Source: Alopecurus myosuroides (taxonomy: Eukaryota > Streptophyta > Magnoliopsida > Poales > Poaceae). From it: a DNA stretch of 64,000 nucleotides. A program made the translations under genes and the position numbers. The stretch lies in the NCBI GenBank assembly GCA_028641055.1, contig CM054059.1:50724678-50788677 (forward strand), read 5' to 3'. This document shows positions 56,501 to 64,000 of the stretch, in pieces (positions within the stretch are counted from its first letter, which is position 1; each line of letters begins with the position of its first letter). The notes under the pieces were generated by a model. It ran no database searches. It was not told the DNA's origin and saw nothing but the letters and a program-made list of their open reading frames with translations.

Positions 56501-57688
56501 CCCGTGCGGTTGCTCGCCGGTGTGCGGTGCGTGGATGGGTGGTGTGGAGGCGAGCAGAGAGCGAGGGGATAGGGCAGGGGAGACGCGCTCACCTCGCTGT
56601 TCTGTCGACGACGACTGCCTGTCGGCAGTGGCAGAGGGCCTCTCTCCGGCGACGGCGCGGCCGCCGTGGTCCATCCCAGCAGACGGCGTGGGCACGGGGG
56701 GGCGCAGGAGGGTGCCGCGGCTCCATTTTCCTCCTCGGAGGCTCCTCGAGGTGGCCAGGGCGTGGCCGCGATGAGGAGGCCGAGGTGGGCGTGCGGTCTG
56801 ACGGTGGTTCAGGGCTCAGGTACAGAAAGAAACGGGGAGGGTGAGAGATGGGGCGACGGCGGCGATGGAAGGGGGGGCTCTAGGGTTCCTAGGGCTAGCA
56901 GAGGGGTGAGGGGAGATATAAAGGGAATGAGCCATGGGTACGGCAGGCCATCCAGGGGGGTGGAGGAGGATCGAGCGGCTCGGTGGTGGTCGTACAACAG
57001 AAGAAGACGACAGAAAGATTTGGTGGGCCAGCAAGAGAGGAAAGGAAAGGCTTGGGGGGAAGAAAAGAAGGGGGTTGGGCTGGTCTACCCCTCTCCTTGG
57101 CTGTTATTTTTATTTTTCCTATTGGTTGATTTTTTTTGTAAAGAATAAAAGAGGGAAAAAGAGAAGGGTTAGGGTTGTTCTTTTAGGCTTTATTTGTGAT
57201 AATTTTCCAAAACAAATAATTAAGGCAAAAGTTAAACATTGTTTCACAATTTTGAATATTTAATTTGGTTTAGAGGTTTTAGGTGAAATTCAAACAATGT
57301 TTGATTTGGGAAATTTTGGAAATAGGCAAATTACATTTAATAAGTTCAAACCCTTATGCAACCATTATTGAAATTTTGTTTTGCAAGAATTTAATTTTTA
57401 AACCTCAATTTGGATCATAACAACTATGATTTTATTTGAGATTTAATTTTACCATTAGGGTTTTAAACAAAGGGGGAATTTTTTTTATTAACAGGCAATT
57501 GGATTAAAACAACTTCAAAATATTGAAAAACAATTGAATTGTTTTAGTTTGCAATTTTGGTTAATGTGGGAAAGTTTAATTTGGTTTGAATCTTTGATTT
57601 GTTTTGCAAACATGATGCAATGCATATGAGGCATGTGATGCAATGCAACAACCAATTTTCTATCTAGGGTAACACCCCAGGTGTTACA
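53593..57688 (-). repeat. 3' LTR of the non-coding element
   Basis: TGTAACACCTGGGG ... GGGGCGTCACA on the minus strand. GC-rich block near 56130-56990, AT-rich degenerate repeats near 55640-56000. Confidence 0.95.
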
Positions 57689-58161
57689 GACGACACCACT
57701 AACAAGGGATTGCGCCCTCGCAATCCACCTGCTAACCCGGGAGGGGAAAGAAGTTCTACTATCGATTCTTCGTGCTTCCGGTTGATCTCCTCGACACCAC
57801 TAACAAGAGATTCTTGCTCGGGCTGACAACGATGTTCTTCCACCAGGAATCTTCCGATGATCGAACCTATTAGGTTAAGGGCTCAGAAAACGTCCACCCA
57901 CGTAGGATCCTAACACTTTGAAAGATAGACAAGGGGGAGACTCCAAAACAAATAAGATGGGAGGGGAATTAGAATAGGGATAAGGAGAAAACAAGAATCC
58001 TATTGAGATGTTTTTCCAAAATAGTTTAGCAGAAATAGTTTTGACACTCTAGGAACAACGACCGTTAGCGAGGTTATCCTACAGGCTTTGCGGACCCGTT
58101 GCTTCGATAACCATTCGTATCGAAACAATATCGGGAATCGGAACCAGGCTCTGATACCATT
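57689..58161 (-). other. Internal region of the non-coding element
   Basis: 473 bp. The word CGACACCACTAACAAG occurs twice (57690 and 57791). A purine run (GACAAGGGGGAGA, 57928-57940) is on the plus strand, the wrong one for priming here. On the minus strand the bases before the 3' LTR are GGTGTCGTC, not a purine tract. Confidence 0.8.
58148..58159 (-). other. Primer-binding site of the non-coding element
   Basis: TGGTATCAGAGC on the minus strand, two bases after the 5' LTR; initiator methionine tRNA type. Confidence 0.95.
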
Positions 58162-61100
58162 TGTGACGCCCCGAGATCGGGCACTATGCAGATTTCAGCA
58201 TTCCCGCCAAAATCCACATAATAACCAATTCCAGGTTGCCACGTGTGATAACATTACAATAGTTCACGAATAATCCACAATTACAACAGAAACAGATAGA
58301 TACAAGATGACTCAAACGAGCCAGGGATACAACTGATACATTACAAAGATCCAAAATAACAGCGGAAGAAACAACATAGCGTCCGGCTACGGACAAGATC
58401 CAAATTGGACTAAGAGTCCTGAAGATAACCGAGAGCGTCCAATCCCTGCCCAGGCCAAGCCGGAGGGATTCCCAAGCTAACGTCGTCAGACTTCAAACCT
58501 GTTGACTGCAAGTTGGAATTTGCAGCCACGAAAGAGATTCGTGGGTCAGTACGGTTAAGTACTGGCAAGGGGGATAAAACCCATACTCACAAGATACCGG
58601 CGTAGCCAGTCATCACAAGATACAAATACTTTAGGATCAATGGAAAGGAAGGGGTTATTGCAAATAAGCGACAGCAGGCTGCACTAACCAACTACAGAGA
58701 GATACTACAACTTCCGGCTATCAGAAAGGAGATAAGATCGAGTACTGTAACCAACTGGAAGTAACTCCAAACAAACCCATCCTGGATCTCGCCCCTTATC
58801 CGAAGAAGCAATCCGAGGATAACTCACACAGTGGTATTAGAGGTGAATCAAGTTATTGTGTGAATAAACCTATTACTAGTCAAGTTATTAATCATTGGGT
58901 GTAACATGTTTGATCATTATGTTTTAGTTGTCCTGAGTACTTGTTAGCTAGTACTTTCACCAAGTAATCCATAACCGCGGAAAACACGGCTTCTCGAGAA
59001 GATTATCCCTGCAGGGTTGCACCAATTTAGCCGTACACACAAGAATAACCCGCCAGATGGGGAGCTAACCCACCAAGCGGGGTACTCTACAAAACTCAAC
59101 TCTTCTTCGCATCAAGCCCAAAGCACCTTAGGCGCACGGCTAATCGAGCCCAGAAGAAAATGGACCCTCATAGCACTCTAAGAACGTGTCCTCCTATATG
59201 CCGACTACGAAAGTTCCACCCGGGTACCAAGGGCTCGCAAGATCATGCATGCAGCAAATGGAAAACCCGAACTAAATGAGGCGATTTGGACGAGATGCGA
59301 ATCGAGTCAAATTGAGGGGGGCGCCCATACTCGCTTCCCACATGCGGGTAGTGCGCTCATCATGGATCAGTAGACAAGACCCTTTTCCTATTAGGGTCGA
59401 CACTAGCAGGCCTCAAAACCACAAGGGCCTCCTGCCGGTGCCTTATCATCAAATTATTATTAATAGTAACATCAGCAAGTTTGATTGATTAATTAAACAT
59501 CGAGCCCCAGAACATAATAGAGTAGTAACAGAAAGTAACGGGTAACAGACTCGAGCAAAACAACCCTAAGCATGATAGTAAGACACGGGCAACAAACAAT
59601 GGTTATAGGTATGGAGGTGAGGCAATATCAAGGTTAAGGGATACATGTGATGGGTTCGTAACAGAAACAACTACTACTAGGGATAGCAGAAAAGAACAAC
59701 GGAAAGAATCGGTAACAAGTGATGAAAGGCAGCCATATGGCAGCAAGTGAGTATACTTGCCTGAGATCCCGCAAGGTAGCAGAACTTGTCGTTGCTCACA
59801 TCATCTCAACGTCCTATCCGGGAAGAAGCAACGAACCTCGAACAAACACCGGATGCAACAATTACTACTACGGCAAAAGATCCAGCATGATCAAGATATG
59901 GATGCATGACAGATTTAAAGATGCATCAAGGTAAACTAGTTGACAAGATAAGCAGGTTTAAATGGACCCATATGCAATTTGAGTTGCATATGAAAAGCCC
60001 ATGAAGTATGGTTGAAACAATTGTTTTCCAACTAATCAATAGGTGAAAGTGGATTAGCATGATGCATGGATGAGGAAAACAACAAAATAACAACAATAGA
60101 ACCAGTTGGAAATAAGGTTTACCAATTTTAGAAATTTATGTATTAAGTTAGAAAATTTTGGTTCCTTAAGGGTGTCACACAAACAATTGTTGTTTTCAGC
60201 AAGTTAAATTGTTCAAAACAGATAACAAAGTTCATATTTGAAAAGAACATCAAATTTTAGTTGGATTACATGTTTCACATATTGAAATTGGAATTAGGAT
60301 TATTTAATTATGAATTAAACAATATTAAACAAGTTTTAATTGAATTAAACAAGATTTAAATTGTTTAGGCAGTTTTAATTATTCAAAACAGAAAACAAAA
60401 ATTATATTTGAATAGGTTATTTAAAATGGTATGGAAAACATATTTTATTTGTATTTATTGGATTTATAAATAATTAGTTATGGAATTTATAAATTATCAT
60501 TTGAAATATTTAAGTTTGAATTTTAAATACATTTGAAGTTTCCAAAACAGTACACAAATTGAATATTTGGAAAGATTAGGAAATTTGGATCAGAATTCAT
60601 ATAAAACTTGCATTTATTGGAATTATAGTTTGGAAGTTATTAAATTTTGAAGTTTTGTTTTAATTCTGCTAATTAAAATGATTTTGGAACTTCAGAAGTT
60701 CGCAGAAAAACTTTTGTTACCGCGCTGGCCTTTACACGCTGCCACTGCCGCGTGGGCCAGCGGCCAGCGTGGCGCTGCGCAATGCTGGCGTGGCCGTGGG
60801 GGCCTATGCCAGGTGGGCCTGCTCGAGCTGCGGAAGAAAAATCGTGGAAAAAGGGGTTGCGGCCGCGGGGATCGATCCCGGGACCTAGCTCACGCGCGCA
60901 CGGGACTGAACCAACTCGGCTGTGAAACGTTTTGTGAGTGGTTCAGGGTAGGCGACAGGTTGAGGTGTGATTTCCGTCAGTTTATCTGACTGACGAAACT
61001 GACGAGGGTTCTGTCGCTCGCCGGACAGGGACGAACGCGCGGCTCCTGTCGCGGCCGCGCTGGGCGCTGCCCGTGCGGTTGCTCGCCGGTGTGCGGTGCG

Positions 61101-62259
61101 TGGATGGGTGGTGTGGAGGCGAGCAGAGAGCGAGGGGAGAGGGCAGGGGAGACGCGCTCACCTCGCTGTTCTGTCGACGACGACTGCTTGTCGGCAGTGG
61201 CAGAGGGCCTCTCTCCGGCGACGGCGCGGCCGCCGTGGTCCATCCCAGCAGACGGCGTGGGCACGGGGAGGCGCAGGAGGGTGCCGCGGCTCCATTTTCC
61301 TCCTCGGAGGCTCCTCGAGGTGGCCAGGGCGTGGCCGCGATGAGGAGGCCGAGGTGGGCGTGCGGTCTGACGGTGGTTCAGGGCTCAGGTACAGAAAGAA
61401 ACGGGGAGGGTGAGAGATGGGGCGACGGCGGCGATGGAAGGGGGGCTCTAGGGTTCCTAGGGCTAGCAGACGGGTGAGGGGAGATATAAAGGGAATGAGC
61501 CATGGGTACGGCAGGCCATCCAGGGGGGTGGAGGAGGATCGAGCGGCTCGGTGGTGGTCGTACAACAGAAGAAGACGACAGAAAGATTTGGTGGGCCAGC
61601 AAGAGAGGAAAGGAAAGGCTTGGGGGGGAAGAAAAGAAGGGGGTTGGGCTGGTCTACCCCTCTCCTTGGCTGTTATTTTTATTTTTCCTATTGGTTGATT
61701 TTTTTTTGTAAAGAATAAAAGAGGGAAAAAGAGAAGGGTTAGGGTTGTTCTTTTAGACTTTATTTGTGATAATTTTCCAAAACAAATAATTAAGGCAAAA
61801 GTTAAACATTGTTTCACAATTTTGAATATTTAATTTGGTTTAGAGGTTTTAGGTGAAATTCAAACAATGTTTGATTTGGGAAATTTTGGAAATAGGCAAA
61901 TTACATTTAATAAGTTCAAACCCTTATGCAACCATTATTGAAATTTTGTTTTGAAAGAATTTAATTTTTAAACCTCAATTTGGATCATAACAACTATGAT
62001 TTTATTTGAGATTTAATTTTACCATTAGGGTTTTAAACAAAGGGGCAAATTTTTTTTATTAACAGGCAATTGGATTAAAACAACTTCAAAATATTGAAAA
62101 ACAATTGAATTGTTTTAGTTTGCAATTTTGGTTAATGTGGGAAAGTTTAATTTGGTTTGAATCTTTGATTTGTTTTGCAAACATGATGCAATGCATATGA
62201 GGCATGTGATGCAATGCAACAACCAATTTTCTATCTAGGGTAACACCCCAGGTGTTACA
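58162..62259 (-). repeat. 5' LTR of the non-coding element
   Basis: 4098 bp, same as 53593-57688 except for scattered single differences (for example near 54221/58790 and 56577/61140). Confidence 0.95.
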
Positions 62260-62264
62260 GTTAG

Positions 62265-64000
62265 GTTACTAAGGTAAAAACAAAGAGACAGAACAATACC
62301 CATGGCAGTGGGCATTACTCACCACAAGCAACTATCACTTAAATGTGTTTATTATTTTAGTTGGATGTTTTAGTCTCATAAGATACTCTTAAGCACAACA
62401 ACAACACTAGCACAACAAATAACACAAGTACGACACCCATGCTAAGATGCACACTCAGTCAACTTCCAAACAGCAGGTAAACACACCACAGATGAATAGG
62501 CTACTTATATACTACCTTAGTGTTTACTTGAAGTTATGGAATCCATCAATCATGAAAATTTAACAAACAACCAGTATCTAATAACTAAAGAATCAAGTCA
62601 TAAAAATACTCTAAAACACAATCATCACTCAAGATAATGCTCCTATCAAAAGCATAGAAACAGGACTGCACTAATAGCATACTAGTATGGAAAATCTACA
62701 CAAGCATGCTATAAGAAAATAATTATATTCTATAACTATAGCACATGCAACTAAAGAGTTCAAGGCATCATAACAGAAGTAATAACTTCCTAACCATGCT
62801 ATAATAAACTCATATACTCACAAAACAAGATATGACAATTCCTATAGCAAGAATCACCATTTTCTAGTGGTGACACTAGTTCAATACTAGGGAAACAAAC
62901 AATGCTATCATGATTGCTTAAACCTAATCAAGCAAGTCATGAATATAAATGTAACTAATAACATTACACAAATCATACTCATGCTAGGAAGCAAGAACAT
63001 CAAAATAATTCCATGAAACAACTATTAAACATGCACAAATTAGTTCTAGCAATTTCTGGTTTCTTACACAATTACTAGCAATCACAACATGGTATAACCT
63101 ACACAACCAGTGGCTATGCACTTGATTAAAAGTTATATAAACCTTTTCAAAAATCCAAACACTCAATTTAAATCACTCACAAACAATCTATCCATAAAGA
63201 GGAATTTAGTTTATTTGCAAACTATATAATTTAGCACTCAATAGTGAATCATTTCTTAACATGATACTCCTAAGGAATATTATGCTAACAAAATGGATCA
63301 CATCTAACATACTAGTATCCTCTGATAAGAAATAAACTTCTCACTTGCATAGGTGAAAACAAACAATTATATTTTCCACGGTGGAAAATAGCAATCAATC
63401 ACAATTTAACACATGATAATTTCTCACATGTGCATGGTTGGGGATTTTCATCCACAACCAAGATGCAATGGGACCAATGGGTTATGGGCCCACTAATACC
63501 AAGGCAAGAGAGGTACTAAGCCTCTGGTTACTCGTGACAAAAATTAGTATAACAAAATAAAATATTACAAAGCCATTTATTCTAGTGAAAACAATACTAG
63601 TGCATAAGAATAACAAAACCTACACATGCTTCACTATAAAAAGGCATGCAAGCTAACAGAGGTATTAAATTCAAAATAATAGTACCAAAATGGTACTGGA
63701 TCCATAGCAATCATAGCACAAAATTTAATAAAGCATTCACCCAAAGGTCTAGCTCTCACAATAATTTCAAATAATAATAGGAGGTATCAAATGCTATATC
63801 ATTTTTATTTCAGTTTCCAAACATGCACACACTTTCTAAGGTAGAGGTACTATAAAAAAACAACTCAATAACAAGTCCTAAAAACTTTATACAAGCTAGG
63901 AAGCAAGATCCAATCATCCACACCAATCATTTTCAAACAAGAACATAATTAAAAACAGAAACAGAAAAGTGCTGTTTCTAGATCTGTCCACCAAAAATTA
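62265..64000 (-). other. AT-rich flank, probably the rest of the interrupted LTR-like sequence
   Basis: No ORF above 60 codons, no known motif. Lies directly behind the GTTAG duplication, so it was contiguous with 51560-53592 before the insertion. Continues past the window edge. Confidence 0.45.

Larger units (their letters stand above)
53593..62259 (-). mobile_element. Two 4.1-kb LTRs around 473 bp: non-coding LTR element
   Basis: 8667 bp with perfect duplication GTTAG (53588-53592, 62260-62264). LTRs 4096 and 4098 bp, nearly identical. An initiator-Met primer-binding site shows minus-strand orientation. The internal part codes for nothing and lacks a purine tract at the 3' LTR. The LTR family is also present at 2550-6905. 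Confidence 0.95.

Noticed and set aside
1..64000. CRISPR-like arrays, operons or phage genes
   Set aside because: The spliced gene, LTR elements and MITEs show plant nuclear DNA; the tandem repeats found have no spacer structure.

Overview
This is nuclear DNA of a grass, almost certainly a Triticeae (wheat, barley or Aegilops type). About nine tenths of it is nested transposable elements with multi-kilobase LTRs, and only one intact host gene is visible: DNA topoisomerase I (TOP1), minus strand, CDS 44418 down to 40109, 15 coding exons that join without a break to 779 codons. I saw no tRNA gene, no complete rRNA gene and nothing prokaryotic.

Layout. 1-2549 is the 3' end of a Sirevirus-like Copia element (end of an extra ORF, polypurine tract, 3' LTR with arrays of short palindromes). 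It has jumped into a long Gypsy-type LTR (2550-6905). 7441-9125 holds minus-strand Sirevirus-like remnants. 9126-11049 is GC-rich debris and the last LRRs of a dead NLR resistance gene that contains a Stowaway MITE. 12023-17290 is a very young Copia element with 183-bp LTRs (one difference) whose single long frame is cut by two TAG codons. A Helitron 3' end lies at 17649-17679. 17998-39610 is a non-autonomous LTR element with no visible polymerase; a 14.7-kb chromodomain Gypsy element (22196-36858, 4.33-kb LTRs, duplicated TGAAA) sits inside its coding frame.

TOP1 follows, its stop codon only about 500 bp from the end of that nest. Upstream of TOP1 lie a non-LTR insertion with a 17-bp target duplication (45161-46148), a Mutator-type element (46436-50293, 9-bp duplication) holding a CACTA-type element (46627-49314), and a second Mutator-type element (50313-51382) one base beyond the target duplication of the first. 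The CACTA-type element carries a decayed 3'-5' exonuclease gene, an exact 61-bp tandem array and a 5S-rRNA-like stretch.

53593-62259 is a minus-strand element made of two 4.1-kb LTRs around only 473 bp, with perfect GTTAG duplications and a primer-binding site, but no coding capacity and no polypurine tract at its 3' LTR. It interrupts another LTR-like sequence (51560-53592 and 62265-64000). TOP1 is the only host gene likely to work; everything else is mobile DNA or captured and decayed gene pieces. The nesting gives relative ages: the Copia element, the two-LTR element and the Gypsy element inside the non-autonomous element are younger than what they interrupt.
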